A stretch of DNA of 64,000 nucleotides, from contig NZ_CP091852.1 of assembly GCF_022059845.1 (NCBI RefSeq), forward strand, positions 1 through 64,000, given 5' to 3'. The position numbers were made by a program, and so were the translations under genes. Below, one piece after another: positions 47,313 to 57,855 of this stretch (position 1 is its first letter; each line of letters opens with the position of its first letter). The DNA comes from Terrirubrum flagellatum (lineage in GTDB: Bacteria; Pseudomonadota; Alphaproteobacteria; Rhizobiales; Beijerinckiaceae). The notes under the pieces are model-generated. The model did not search any database and was not told where the DNA came from. It saw nothing but the letters and a program-made list of their open reading frames with translations.

Positions 47313-48074
47313 ATGACGCCACTCCCGCTTTTCTATTCGGGCATCGCGGTGCTCGACCGAAATGTAAACAATGATCTTCGCATCGAGAGCCGGCAGGCGC
47401 CTTATGCGTTCGCTGCGAGGAGCCATATTCTGCCAGCGCTGGCGCAGGAGTTCTTTGCTGGCTGCCGCGATATGCCGATTGTTTTTCTCGAAGAGGGCGG
47501 GACGTGGTCGCCGCTGTTTCTCGTTGGCATGCGCAGCAACGAAAATGTTTTCGTCGATCGCGAAGGCCGATGGCTCGGACAGTATGTTCCAGCCTATTTG
47601 CGCCGATACCCGTTTATCAGCGGCGAGACGCCGGAGCAGCAGGTGATCTGTTTCGATCCGGGCTATGCCGGGCTTGGCGTCGAGGCTGGCGACAGGCTGT
47701 TCGGCCATGATGGCGAGCCCACCGCGACATTGAACACAGCCATCGCCATGGTCGCCGAATATTCCCAGGCGGCGACGATTACGGCGGCTTTCTCCACGCA
47801 ACTCAAGGAGCTCGATCTCCTGCGGACCATCAACATCGAGATGCGGGCGGCTGACGGATCGACGGCGACATTCTACGGATTCGCTGCGGTCGATGAGCAG
47901 AAGCTGGCGAGCCTGGCGGATGATGCGCTTCTTGACCTGCAGCGCAAAGGCTATCTCGCCTTCATCTATGCGCATCTGATCAGCATGGGTAATTTGCAGG
48001 CGCTCAGCGCCCGCGCGCCGACGCCGGCCGCAGGCGCGGAGACACGCGAGCGCGGCGCGCGTTTGAACAGCTAA
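47313..48074 (+). CDS. SapC family protein
   Basis: 253 residues matching the SapC family: N-terminal PLPLFYSGIAVLDRNVNNDLRI, then SHILPALAQEFFAGCRDMPIVF, YVPAYLRRYPFISGE and a C-terminal LDLQRKGYLAFIYAHLISMGNLQAL. No signal peptide or membrane helix. The biochemical role is unknown; members often lie near surface-layer, TPS or TonB-receptor genes. It follows the IalB-family gene on the same strand and may share its transcript. Confidence 0.88.
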   Translation: MTPLPLFYSGIAVLDRNVNNDLRIESRQAPYAFAARSHILPALAQEFFAGCRDMPIVFLEEGGTWSPLFLVGMRSNENVFVDREGRWLGQYVPAYLRRYPFISGETPEQQVICFDPGYAGLGVEAGDRLFGHDGEPTATLNTAIAMVAEYSQAATITAAFSTQLKELDLLRTINIEMRAADGSTATFYGFAAVDEQKLASLADDALLDLQRKGYLAFIYAHLISMGNLQALSARAPTPAAGAETRERGARLNS

Positions 48075-48150
48075 ACCCGCAGCGCCGGCCAGACTTGTAT
48101 TCGTGGCGCGTCTGGTGAAACTCGTATGAGAAATTGAGGCGTCCTTGCCG

Positions 48151-48870
48151 ATGCGTCCGACCTTCGCCCCGGCGAGCGGGGAGCGCGTGCTGCTCGTCGA
48201 GGACGATCCTGTGACGCGCGGTCTCGTCGGCGGCTATTTCACCGATCAAGGGTTTCAGGTGACGGAAGCGGCGACCTTCGCGGAGGGGCTGCGTTGCGTC
48301 CGCCAATCGCGGCCCGATCTCGCACTGCTCGACGTCGTGCTGCCGGACGGCGACGGTTTTGAACTCGCCCGGCAGATCCAGGCGATCTCGGAAGCCGGCA
48401 TCATCTTCATCACGAGGCGGGATTCCGACGTCGACCGCATTGTCGGGCTCGAACTTGCGGCCGATCACTATGTCACCAAGCCCATCAATCTGCGCGATCT
48501 CCTGGCGCGCGCCCGTTCCGTGCTGCGCCGCAAGGCGATCGATCGCGACGCGGCCCGTCGGAAGACCGCGCTCACCTTCGGTCGTTACCTGATCGATTTT
48601 CTGCGCCGCGAACTGGCGACGAGCGACGGCGATCCGATCCGGCTGACGCGCGGCGAGTTCGATCTCCTGGCGGCGCTGGTCGACGCCAATGGCCGCGCGC
48701 TCAGCCGTGAATATCTCATCGAGGTGATCAGCAACCGCGGCGAGAACACGGACATCCGCTCAGTCGATGCGCTTGTCGCGCGGTTGCGGCGAAAACTCTC
48801 CGACGATACGCCTGTTATCGAGACCGTCACGGGCTTCGGCTATCGGTTGGGCGTTTCGATCGATCACTAG
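48151..48870 (+). CDS. OmpR-family response regulator
   Basis: 239 residues from ATG 48151; a TTG at 48145 has better spacing from GAGG (5 against 11 bases), so the start is uncertain by two codons. Receiver domain with acidic pair VEDD, phospho-acceptor Asp61 in LLDVVLPDGDG and Lys110 in YVTKPI; winged-helix DNA-binding domain about 140-235 (IRLTRGEFDLLAALVDANGRALSREYL; SVDALVARLRRKLSDD; ETVTGFGYRLG). TorR-like in wording. The TAG stop (48868-48870) lies in the end of the structured element that follows. Most likely partner of the hybrid kinase encoded convergently. Confidence 0.92.
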   Translation: MRPTFAPASGERVLLVEDDPVTRGLVGGYFTDQGFQVTEAATFAEGLRCVRQSRPDLALLDVVLPDGDGFELARQIQAISEAGIIFITRRDSDVDRIVGLELAADHYVTKPINLRDLLARARSVLRRKAIDRDAARRKTALTFGRYLIDFLRRELATSDGDPIRLTRGEFDLLAALVDANGRALSREYLIEVISNRGENTDIRSVDALVARLRRKLSDDTPVIETVTGFGYRLGVSIDH

Positions 48871-49193
48871 GGTGCGTACTCATAATTGGAGGGCTCAGCG
48901 CGCGAGTCGAAAAGCGTTCAGGGCGGGTTTCGCGGCCGAAGGCCGTGGTTCTCCCACGGTCGAGGACGCGAGACCCGATCATGGGCGCTTTTCGCCGCGC
49001 CCACCTATCCCGGCTGTAGCCGGGATAGGCAATCAAGGAGCGCCCACATCGCATCAATGCGATGTGGGTGGGTTCGCTGAAGGGCCGTCGATCGCGGCGG
49101 AGCCGTCGCTCGATGGTGGACAACACCATCTTCTTGCCCTCGACGGCCCTTGAGCGAACGCTGAGCGCCTCGAATTATGAGTACGCACCCTAG
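48867..49193. mobile_element. MITE-like element with 21-bp perfect terminal inverted repeats
   Basis: The ends 48867-48887 and 49173-49193 are perfect inverted copies (core GGGTGCGTACTCATAATT) that continue imperfectly for about 35 bases. Both ends carry CTAG, which could be target or duplicated bases. Inside are hairpins with 12-bp perfect arms at 49004-49029 (CCTATCCCGGCT) and 49043-49068 (CCCACATCGCAT) and a 20-bp stem with one mismatch (49072-49091 with 49140-49159). No transposase is encoded, so it is a non-autonomous element, possibly of an IS5-like parent (inference). Confidence 0.75.
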
Positions 49194-49214
49194 ACCTGAC
49201 TGCGAATGCGACGG

Positions 49215-51911
49215 TCAGGCCGTCGCTTCGTCCGTGATCTCGTCAGCGAGATAACGATCAAGTTCGGCGCGCGTCCTGCGGCAGATGTCGCCAAGCGCGG
49301 CTACGCCCGCGCGCAATTCCGCTTCGCTGGACCTGACCGACTCGCGCTCGAGACGGCAGGCTTCGCGATACAGCAGGCCCAGTCCGATGGCGCTGGCGGC
49401 GCTGGCGAGCTGATGGCACGCGCGCGAGACGCCGGCCCGGTCCTCGGCCATTGCTGCGGTGGAAACGCCAATCATAAGGTCTGCGGACGCAGCGTGGAAC
49501 AGTGTCGCGAGTTGACGCAGACGCTCGCCGCCGAGCATGTCGCGGCGATCCTCGATGAAGCTGCGATCGATGACTGAGCCGCCGTCAAGCGCGTGGACGT
49601 CAGGCTCCGCTCCCGTTGGCGCGACGCGCGTCAGCGCCTTGCCGAGCGCCTGCATGGCGACGGGCTTCGACAGGACGGTCGTGACGCCCGCAGCCCGGAA
49701 ACGGCGCAGCGTGTCGGGCGAGGTGTCAGCCGTCAAACCGATCAGCGCAGGCGCCGCATCGCGCGACTGCCTCGCCAATTCCGTCGCCAGCTCCGCGCCG
49801 TCCATGCCATCCATGTGCATGTCGAGCAGAATCGCATCGAATCGATGCGTCCGGATCAATTCGAGCGCGCCGCCGCCACCCGAAGCCGTCATGGTCTGAT
49901 GGCCAAGTCTTCGACAGATGCCGGAGGTGACCTCGAGATTGAGCGCGTCGTCATCGACTACAAGCACCGCGAGCTCGGCCTCGCCGGAATGGAGCTGGCT
50001 CGTGCGGTCGCTCGAAGAGGCGAGGGCGACCGGGACCCTGAGCGTAAACGTGCTGCCCGCGCCGAGCGCGCTTTCAAGCGTCAGGGTTCCGCCAAGCAGC
50101 GAAGCCAACCGCTTGCAGATCGCGAGACCGAGTCCCACGCCACCGCCCGCGCGCTTCGGCTCGATCTGCGCGAAATCCTCGAAAATGCGAGCGTGGTCGT
50201 CGGGATGCACGCCGACGCCGGTGTCCTTTACGACAACGATCAGAGTCGCAGCCGACGAAGACTGGGCTTCAACGCGCAGCGACAGGCGGATCTCACCCGC
50301 ATCGGTGAACGTGACGGCGTTGCGGAGCAGATTGAGGATGATGCGATTGATTTTGACCGGATCGCTCAACAGCGGCGTTGAAGCCGAAGCATCGCATTCC
50401 ACACGAAGCGCGAGATTTTTCCGCGCCGCGTCGCTCCGTATCATTTCGGCTGCAGCCGTCGCGAGGTCGGCCGGTTCGAAATCCCTGGTGTCGACGATCT
50501 CGGCGTCAGCCTCGATGCGTGACAGATCGAGGATGCTGTTGATGAGTTCGACCAGCGCTTCTCCCGATGAAGCGGCCATGGCGATGAGACGGCGATCATG
50601 TTCGCTCATGCGCGTGCGATCGAGCAATCCGACCACGCCAACGAGCGCCGCGACGGGCGTGCGAATGTCGTGTCCGACGACGGCGAGAAAGCGCGTTTTC
50701 TCCTCGGTCGCGCGCTCGGCGGCGTGACGCGCCGCTTCCGCCGCCTCACGCTGGCGCACGGCGTCATCGCGCGATCGGCTGAGCTCCGCGGTCCTTTCGG
50801 CGACGCGCGCATCGAGAACGGCGCGCGCGTCTTCGAGCCGCGCCGCCATCTTGTTGAACTCGGAGCCCAGCGCGCCGATCTCGTCGGCCCGGTCGACGGC
50901 GATGCGGTGATCGAGCCGCCCTTCGCCGATGAGCGCGGCGCCGTCGCGCAGCGCCATGATCGGCGCAGCCATTCGTCTGCTCACCATGATGCTGGCCAGC
51001 AGCGCGAGCGCGAGTGCGCCGACGCCAGCCATTCCCGATCGCGCCAGAGACCAGATGATGGGCGTGAACGCCTCGCTTTGCGGCAGGTCGACATAGACAA
51101 GCCAGCCCAGCCCCGCGACGGGCGCGCTGACGGAGAGCACGCGACGCCCCTCCACATCAGTCCTGAGGACGCCCCTGAGCGGATCGCCATCCTTGTGCTC
51201 GTCGTCGCCGCCGCCTTCAAGCTGCGTATCGCGCAGGACATAGCGAAGATCGGGATGCGCAATCAGACGTCCGGCGGATGTCGCGATATAGGCTCTGCCT
51301 TCGGCGCCGACTTTCATGTCGGCGACAAGCTCCCAGATGAAGGTCAGGTTGAGCGTGACGATACTTATGTGCGGCGGCTGCGCTTGCGAGCGCACCGCAA
51401 GTTCGATCCGCGGCTCGGTCTCGCGAAAGAAAAACACCGGCCCGATATAAATGCCGTCCGCCATCGCCTTGACGAAAGCGGGCTCCCTGGAGAGGTCGAT
51501 CCCGCTGTCCATCCGATCGCGCGCCAGCCGCGAGAGTGCAAGCGTCTCGCGGCCGTCCGCGCGCGCCTGGCGCAGATCGACAATAACGGCGGCCTGCCGC
51601 ATCAGCTTCAGCCCGTCGAGCCGCTGCTGCTCGCGGCTCTCCTGGTCCGCTCCCGCCATCGAGATCGCATCCATCTGCCTGAGCGCGCCGGCGACGAATT
51701 GCTCGATGCGATCGGCGACGCGCCGGGCCTGCTCATATTGCGCCCGCGCCACCAGCAGGCGCTGATCCTCGGTGGCGAAGATCGCCCCGACAAACAAGTT
51801 GAGCGTCAGCGTGCAGGCGACGACCGTGGAGACGAAGAGGGCGTAGCGTGTGACGAGCGAAAGTCGCCACAGCCGCTTCTGTGGCGCAGCGGCGAGGCGG
51901 TCGGCGGTCAT
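49215..51911 (-). CDS. Hybrid sensor histidine kinase with receiver and Hpt domains
   Basis: 898 residues. One N-terminal membrane helix (about 22-47), a periplasmic Cache-like sensor (about 50-300), a second helix (AGVGALALALLASIMV), HAMP, then HisKA with His414 in VGHDIRTP, HATPase boxes (NLLRNAVTF; VKDTGVGV; GGGVGLGL), a receiver with Asp697 in LLDMHMDG and a C-terminal Hpt with His833 in ACHQLASAA. This is the full phosphorelay of TorS/ArcB-type kinases, able to pass phosphate to a separate regulator. Its ATG overlaps the stop of the binding-protein gene by 4 bases. The convergent OmpR-type regulator is the likely final target. Confidence 0.92.
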   Translation of the reverse strand: MTADRLAAAPQKRLWRLSLVTRYALFVSTVVACTLTLNLFVGAIFATEDQRLLVARAQYEQARRVADRIEQFVAGALRQMDAISMAGADQESREQQRLDGLKLMRQAAVIVDLRQARADGRETLALSRLARDRMDSGIDLSREPAFVKAMADGIYIGPVFFFRETEPRIELAVRSQAQPPHISIVTLNLTFIWELVADMKVGAEGRAYIATSAGRLIAHPDLRYVLRDTQLEGGGDDEHKDGDPLRGVLRTDVEGRRVLSVSAPVAGLGWLVYVDLPQSEAFTPIIWSLARSGMAGVGALALALLASIMVSRRMAAPIMALRDGAALIGEGRLDHRIAVDRADEIGALGSEFNKMAARLEDARAVLDARVAERTAELSRSRDDAVRQREAAEAARHAAERATEEKTRFLAVVGHDIRTPVAALVGVVGLLDRTRMSEHDRRLIAMAASSGEALVELINSILDLSRIEADAEIVDTRDFEPADLATAAAEMIRSDAARKNLALRVECDASASTPLLSDPVKINRIILNLLRNAVTFTDAGEIRLSLRVEAQSSSAATLIVVVKDTGVGVHPDDHARIFEDFAQIEPKRAGGGVGLGLAICKRLASLLGGTLTLESALGAGSTFTLRVPVALASSSDRTSQLHSGEAELAVLVVDDDALNLEVTSGICRRLGHQTMTASGGGGALELIRTHRFDAILLDMHMDGMDGAELATELARQSRDAAPALIGLTADTSPDTLRRFRAAGVTTVLSKPVAMQALGKALTRVAPTGAEPDVHALDGGSVIDRSFIEDRRDMLGGERLRQLATLFHAASADLMIGVSTAAMAEDRAGVSRACHQLASAASAIGLGLLYREACRLERESVRSSEAELRAGVAALGDICRRTRAELDRYLADEITDEATA

Positions 51912-52909
51912 GCAACGATGCGCACGGCGCGGGCCCGGAGCGACGCCGGGACTTCGAGCCCAAGCGCCGCGGCGGTCGTCGTATTGATCACAAGTTCAAA
52001 GCGCCGTCCGAACTGAACCGGAAGGTCGGCGATGTTCGCGCCGCGCAAGATGAGATCGACATAGGCGGCCACCAGAGCATCCTGCTCATCGCGCGCGCTC
52101 GAATAGGACATCAGGCCGCCATCGATGCTGAAGGTTTCATAGGGATAGATCGCAGGCAGCCGCAATGCGTTCGCCGCGCTGGTGATGGAGCGGCTCAGCC
52201 AATAGGTGTAACTGTCCGCGAGCAGCACGAGTCCGGCGCCGGCCTTCGCCGCGAACTGCGCCAGAACGGGTCGCACATCTTCCGGCGAAGAGATAAGCAC
52301 GGGCTCGATATCGAGGCTTCGCTGGGCCGCCTCTCGCTCCATGATGGCCATGTGAGTCTTGCCGGCGCCTGGCGCCGTGGCCGGATTGAACATCACGCCG
52401 ATGCGCCGCACGCCCGGTGAAATCTCGCCCAGCAGCTCGATCCATTTCGCCCCGATTTCGGGATGGCTGCCGCTGTAGCCGGTGATGTTTCCTTCGGGCC
52501 GCGTCAGCGAACGGAGAAAGCCGCTGCCGATCGGATCAGCCGCCGTCGTGAAAAGGATAGGGATCGTCTTCGTCAGCTTGGCGAAGATCGCGGTCTCGAG
52601 CGATGAAGTCGCGAGGATGAGATCCGGCGCCGCGGCGACGAACTCCAGCGCAAGCGAATTCCTCAGCGCGGCGTCGACGCCGAACGAGCGGATATCCCAT
52701 CGCACGTTGCGGCCCTCGACCCATCCCCGCTCGGCGACGCGCTGCTTCAAAGTTTCGATGCGCCGGCGTTCTCTCGGATTCTCGAGGGCGGGGCCGACCA
52801 TGGACATGATCAGCCTGACGCGGTTATCCGCCTGCGCGCCGCTCGGCCAGCCAGCCGCAGCCGCCATGGCGGGGGCGCCGTTCAAAAGGAGCTGGCGTCG
52901 CGTCGTCAT
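51908..52909 (-). CDS. Periplasmic ABC-type substrate-binding protein (ABC_sub_bind family)
   Basis: 333 residues from ATG 52909 (MTTRRQLLLNGAPAMAAAAGWPSGAQAD), a twin-arginine-like export signal; the longer frame to 53029 is Arg/Pro-rich and lacks support. Mature part matches the ABC_sub_bind family: TLKQRVAERGWVEGRNVRWD, DLILATSSLETAIFAKLT, IPILFTTAADPIGSGF, GNITGYSG, RRIGVMFNP. No permease or ATPase gene of that system is near. The 4-base overlap with the kinase gene suggests a ligand-sensing partner for the kinase, as TorT is for TorS (inference). Confidence 0.88.
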   Translation of the reverse strand: MTTRRQLLLNGAPAMAAAAGWPSGAQADNRVRLIMSMVGPALENPRERRRIETLKQRVAERGWVEGRNVRWDIRSFGVDAALRNSLALEFVAAAPDLILATSSLETAIFAKLTKTIPILFTTAADPIGSGFLRSLTRPEGNITGYSGSHPEIGAKWIELLGEISPGVRRIGVMFNPATAPGAGKTHMAIMEREAAQRSLDIEPVLISSPEDVRPVLAQFAAKAGAGLVLLADSYTYWLSRSITSAANALRLPAIYPYETFSIDGGLMSYSSARDEQDALVAAYVDLILRGANIADLPVQFGRRFELVINTTTAAALGLEVPASLRARAVRIVA

Positions 52910-53225
52910 GCCTCCATGAATGGCGCCTGTCGCCTCCCCCGTCGAGGCCTGCCTCGCGGGCGTAATCCACGGAGAAGCGGCGCGCGTTCCGCGGCGTCGC
53001 CGTCCCGGCATGCCGTCACCCGATCTCACGCAAGCTGACGTCGAGGGTTGGCCGTCACTGTGAAGATGAAGATCGCAGCAGCGATCTTGCGCGACTATTT
53101 TGGTCGATCCCAGGCGACGCTTGGCGGCCTGTCGAGCTGCGCGCGAATCTTTGCCGAACTGCGCCAGAGCCGGTTCGTTCTATGAACGCCTGGCTGTCGT
53201 CTGTTGAAACAGGTCCAACGGCCGG
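52910..53225. other. Intergenic region between binding-protein gene and dppF-like gene
   Basis: 316 bases, both flanking genes on the minus strand. It should contain the promoter of the binding-protein/kinase pair. A perfect hairpin AAGATCGC-AGCA-GCGATCTT (53069-53088) is present but has no T-run on either side, so it is not called a terminator. No gene supported. Confidence 0.5.
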
Positions 53226-54191
53226 TTAGGCCAGTTCCGCAAGATGGCAGGCGACCTTGTGGGCTCCATCGCTCACGTCCTTCATGACCGGCGGCGTCGC
53301 CTGGCACAGCGGCAAGGCGCAGACGCAACGGCCATGAAATGCGCAGCCTGGCGGCGGATTCGCCGGATCCGGCAATTCCCCTTCGAGTGTGATCTGGCGC
53401 CGGCGATCTGACGACATCGCCAGAGTCTGCCGAAGCGGGCGCGGCGCTGCGGCGAGCAGCGCGCGCGTATAAGGATGTCGGGGAGCAGCGAAAACATCGG
53501 CTGCAGAACCGATCTCCACGATCTTTCCAAGATACATGACGGCGACCCGGTCGGCGATGTGGCGGATCACGGACAGGTCGTGGCTGATGAACAGCATCGA
53601 AAGCCCCAGCCGCATTCGCAACTCGGCGATGAGATTCAGGATTTGCGACTGAATCGAAACGTCGAGCGCTGACACAGGCTCGTCGGCGATGACGATCTTC
53701 GGCTCGAGCGCCAACGCGCGCGCGATTGCGATGCGTTGTCGTTGTCCGCCGGAGAATTCGTGCGGGTAGCGCGATGCCGCATCGCGCGGCAGTCCCACAA
53801 TCGACAGCAATTCGCTAACACGCGCGCCGTCGCCGTAACGGCCATGGATGATGAGCGGCTCCGCAATGATGGCGCCCGCCGTGTGCCGCGGATTGAGCGA
53901 TCCAAATGGATCCTGAAAGATCATCTGCATGCGGCCGCGCGCGGCCCGCAGGCTCCGTCCCGATAATGTTGCGAAGTCACGCCCTTCCAGAAGGATTTCG
54001 CCGCGCGTCGGCTCCATCAACCGCATGATCGTGCGGCCGAGCGTCGTCTTGCCGCATCCGGACTCGCCAACGACGCCCAGGACTTCGCCGGCTGCGAGCG
54101 AGAAGCTGACGTCATCTACAGCGCGCACGGCAGCGCCGTTGGCGTCGACATAATGTTTGGCAAGCGAGCGGACATCGAGAATCACACTCAC
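53226..54191 (-). CDS. Dipeptide/oligopeptide-type ABC transporter ATP-binding protein (DppF-like)
   Basis: 321 residues starting at GTG 54191, which overlaps the stop of the previous gene as GTGA; the longer frame to 54299 is out-of-family. Walker A GESGCGKTT, Q-loop MIFQDPFGSLNPR, signature FSGGQRQR, Walker B IVIADEPVSALD, H-loop ISHDLSV. C-terminal oligopeptide/dipeptide extension with the cysteine cluster GCAFHGRCVCALPLC...KVACH. Forms a heterodimer with the DppD-like ATPase. Serves the binding protein and permeases encoded divergently. Confidence 0.92.
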   Translation of the reverse strand: MSVILDVRSLAKHYVDANGAAVRAVDDVSFSLAAGEVLGVVGESGCGKTTLGRTIMRLMEPTRGEILLEGRDFATLSGRSLRAARGRMQMIFQDPFGSLNPRHTAGAIIAEPLIIHGRYGDGARVSELLSIVGLPRDAASRYPHEFSGGQRQRIAIARALALEPKIVIADEPVSALDVSIQSQILNLIAELRMRLGLSMLFISHDLSVIRHIADRVAVMYLGKIVEIGSAADVFAAPRHPYTRALLAAAPRPLRQTLAMSSDRRRQITLEGELPDPANPPPGCAFHGRCVCALPLCQATPPVMKDVSDGAHKVACHLAELA

Positions 54192-55147
54192 GAAACCGGG
54201 CTCCAGCAGGCGAATTGGTGATCGCCGCCGCCGATCATGGCGGGCAGGCTGCGTCGGCATTGATCGAGCGCATCGCAGCAGCGATCGGCGAAGGCGCAAC
54301 CGTCGCCGCGCGCGCCCGGCGCGGGCACCATTCCCGGAATCGATGGCAACACCCGGCCCGGCGGATTGGACGACGGCATCGTGTCGACGAGAGCCTTTGT
54401 GTAGCGATGCTTCGGTCGGCCGAGCACTTCGCGCGTCACGCCGTCCTCGACGATCCGCCCGGCATACATGACGATGGCGCGATCGCAGAATTCGGCGACG
54501 ACTCCGAGGTCGTGGGTGATCAGCAGACAGGACATGCCCAATTCGCGGCGCAGCCGATCGATCAATGCGAGAATCTGCGCCTGCACAGTGACGTCCAGCG
54601 CCGTCGTCGGCTCATCGGCGATCAGGAGCTTCGGTTCGCAGGCGAGCGCGATGGCGATCATGACGCGCTGGCGCTGGCCGCCCGACATCTGGTGCGGATA
54701 CCGCTGAAGCTGGCGCTCCGGCGTCGGCAAACCGACAAGATCGAGCAGTTCGGCGGCGCGCGCGAGCGCCGCGGTCCGCGACAGATTGCGATGATTCATC
54801 AGCGTCTCGGCGATCTGGTCGCCGATCGTGAAGACCGGATTGAGTGAAGTCATCGGCTCCTGGAAAATCATGCCGATACGCTCGCCGCGAATGCGCCGCA
54901 TCTCGCCGTCGGACAGGGCGGTAAGATCGCGGCCGCCGAACAGGATTCGTCCGGCGACGCGCCGGATCGGAGGGTCGGGCAACAGTCGCAGGATCGACAA
55001 TGCGGTGACGCTCTTGCCGCAGCCTGATTCCCCAACAAGGCCGACCATCTCGCCAGCGCGGATATCGAAGGTCACGGAATCGGCCAGGAGGTTCCGGCCG
55101 AGCGCCAGGGAGAGCCCGTCAATCGTCAGTATCGAATCATCAGTCAT
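54188..55147 (-). CDS. Dipeptide/oligopeptide-type ABC transporter ATP-binding protein (DppD-like)
   Basis: 319 residues from ATG 55147 ([17 protein letters not shown]). Walker [11 protein letters not shown]-loop [14 protein letters not shown], signature MSGGQRQR, Walker [16 protein letters not shown]-loop ITHDLGV. C-terminal extension includes [17 protein letters not shown]. The RBS-like GAGAGGG lies 14 bases upstream, longer than ideal; ATG 55171 is an alternative. First gene of the minus-strand pair, divergent from the binding-protein gene across 195 bases. Confidence 0.92.
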   Translation of the reverse strand: MTDDSILTIDGLSLALGRNLLADSVTFDIRAGEMVGLVGESGCGKSVTALSILRLLPDPPIRRVAGRILFGGRDLTALSDGEMRRIRGERIGMIFQEPMTSLNPVFTIGDQIAETLMNHRNLSRTAALARAAELLDLVGLPTPERQLQRYPHQMSGGQRQRVMIAIALACEPKLLIADEPTTALDVTVQAQILALIDRLRRELGMSCLLITHDLGVVAEFCDRAIVMYAGRIVEDGVTREVLGRPKHRYTKALVDTMPSSNPPGRVLPSIPGMVPAPGARGDGCAFADRCCDALDQCRRSLPAMIGGGDHQFACWSPVS

Positions 55148-55280
55148 GATAAAACGAGCGACCCTCTCCATAACTGCGCGGATGAGTTTGCAGCGCCTCT
55201 TGGCGGCCAAAGCGGCTCAAGTCGCCGTGGATGGCGCGGGAGCGTCCCGCTCGATCGTCCTGACCCAAGTTGCTTGCAAA

Positions 55281-55313
55281 TGGTATTCTATAGGACTACC
55301 TATGATAATACCA
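55281..55313 (+). promoter_or_regulatory. Candidate GntR-regulator operator in the divergent importer promoter
   Basis: TGGTATT (55281-55287) and AATACCA (55307-55313) form an outer palindrome around an inner ATAGG-ACTA-CCTAT (55290-55303). The right half, TACCTATGATAATACC, closely matches TACCTATCTAATACC before murQ. Located 30-62 bases upstream of the binding-protein start, between the divergent genes. Confidence 0.6.
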
Positions 55314-55342
55314 CATGGTTGGCAATCAGCGGGGAGGCTGGC

Positions 55343-56841
55343 ATGGCTCAGCGGGGGATAACGGCTCTGGCTTTGGCTCTAGCGATCGCCAGCGCCGGTA
55401 TGGCGCGGGCGCAGGTGATGGAGCTTGCGGTCGACGCCTCGCCTGCCGGGCTCGATCCCCACATCATCACGGCTTTCACGTCGTTCCAGATCGTCAACGG
55501 CACGATTTATGAAGGGCTGACCCAGATCGACAAGGATCTGCGCACGACGCCGGCTCTGGCGCAGAGCTGGGAGATTTCGCCTGACGGCAGGACCTACGTC
55601 TTCAAGCTTCGTCCGAATGCGACGTTTCACACCGGCGCGTCGGTCGAGGCGGCCGACGTCGTCGCCAGCCTGAACCGCGTCATGTCGAAAGACATCGCCT
55701 CGCCTCTCGCCAGCCGGCTGGCCGCTGTCGAGACGACGTCGGCGCGCGATGCGACGACCGTCGAAGTTGTGCTGAAAGAGCCGTCCGCGCCATTTCTCTC
55801 GGCGCTTGCCGGCATTGCGATCGTTCCACGCAGCTTCGAAGCCAACAAGGACGCGCTGCAGCGGCAGCCAGTCGGCACGGGCCCGTACAAATTCAAGGAA
55901 TGGCAGCCCAACGGCTTCATCCTGCTGGAGAAACATGCCGGCTACTGGAATGCGGACATGCCCAAGCTGGCGGGCGTCAAATTCAATATCGTGCCGGAAT
56001 CGGCGACGCGACAGGCGGGATTGGCCAGCGGCACATATGCGGCGCTGCCCAACATCGACGCATCGACGGCGCTGCAACTCAAAGGCCGTTCGAACGTCAA
56101 GATCGCGGAGACGCTCGAGCTCGCCTATTCGCTGGTGGGCATGAACGCTGCGAAGCCGCCGTTCGACAATCCAAAAGTGCGCGAAGCGCTCAACTACGCG
56201 CTGAATCGGACCGAGATCATTCAGGCGGCGCTGTTCGGCGCCGGCGGGCCGGCGGGGCCTCTGTCGCCGGCGCTCAAGGATTGGGCCGTGGATATGAAGG
56301 AATTTCCTTGCTACGCCCATTCGGCGACAAAAGCGCGCGATCTGCTGAAGGCGGCGGGCGTTGCGACGCCGCTTGAAGTGACGGTGCTGGTCCTGCCGCG
56401 GCAGGACATCAAGGACATCGCGCAGGTCGTGCAGGCGCAGCTCAACGCGGCCGGCTTCAAGGTCGAGCTGAAATTTCCGGAGCTCGGCCAATTCATCCAG
56501 GACTGGCGCAACTCGAACTTCACCGCGTTCGTCTCGACCAACGCCGGGAGCACGGATCCCGACGATTATTTCTATCGCACCTTCAGGAGCGGCGGTTCGA
56601 CCAACGTCTTCAAATATGCGAACCCGCAGCTCGATCAGTTGCTGGACGACGCGCGGCGCGAACTCGATACAGGCAAGCGTCGCACCGCCTACAACAAGGC
56701 GCAATCGATCCTCGCCTGTGAAGGGCCGATCGCGCATGTCGCTTATGGCCAGCTCTTTACGGCGATGCGGGCGAACGTGCAGGGTTTTGACATCCTCGCT
56801 AATCGTTCGCTCACCGCGCTTGGCCGCGTTTCACTGGCGAA

Positions 56842-56845
<4 letters not shown>
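55343..56845 (+). CDS. Dipeptide-type ABC transporter substrate-binding protein (SBP_bac_5)
   Basis: 500 residues from ATG 55343, with GGAGG 5 bases upstream and a Sec signal ([24 protein letters not shown]). Family 5 landmarks: [66 protein letters not shown], and a C-terminal [10 protein letters not shown] region. Family members bind peptides, murein peptides, nickel, glycosides or opines. The next genes are the two permeases, and the locus continues into amino-sugar and MurNAc catabolism, which suggests a cell-wall fragment or amino-sugar ligand (inference). Confidence 0.9.

Positions 56846-57851
<1,006 letters not shown>

Positions 57852-57855
<4 letters not shown>

Noticed and set aside
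48827-49129. 100-codon minus-strand frame inside the MITE-like element as a transposase remnant
   Set aside because: No DDE-type motif or similarity I can recognise; the frame also runs out of the element into the regulator gene.
53069-53088. Perfect hairpin AAGATCGC-AGCA-GCGATCTT as a terminator
   Set aside because: No T-run after it on either strand; function unknown.
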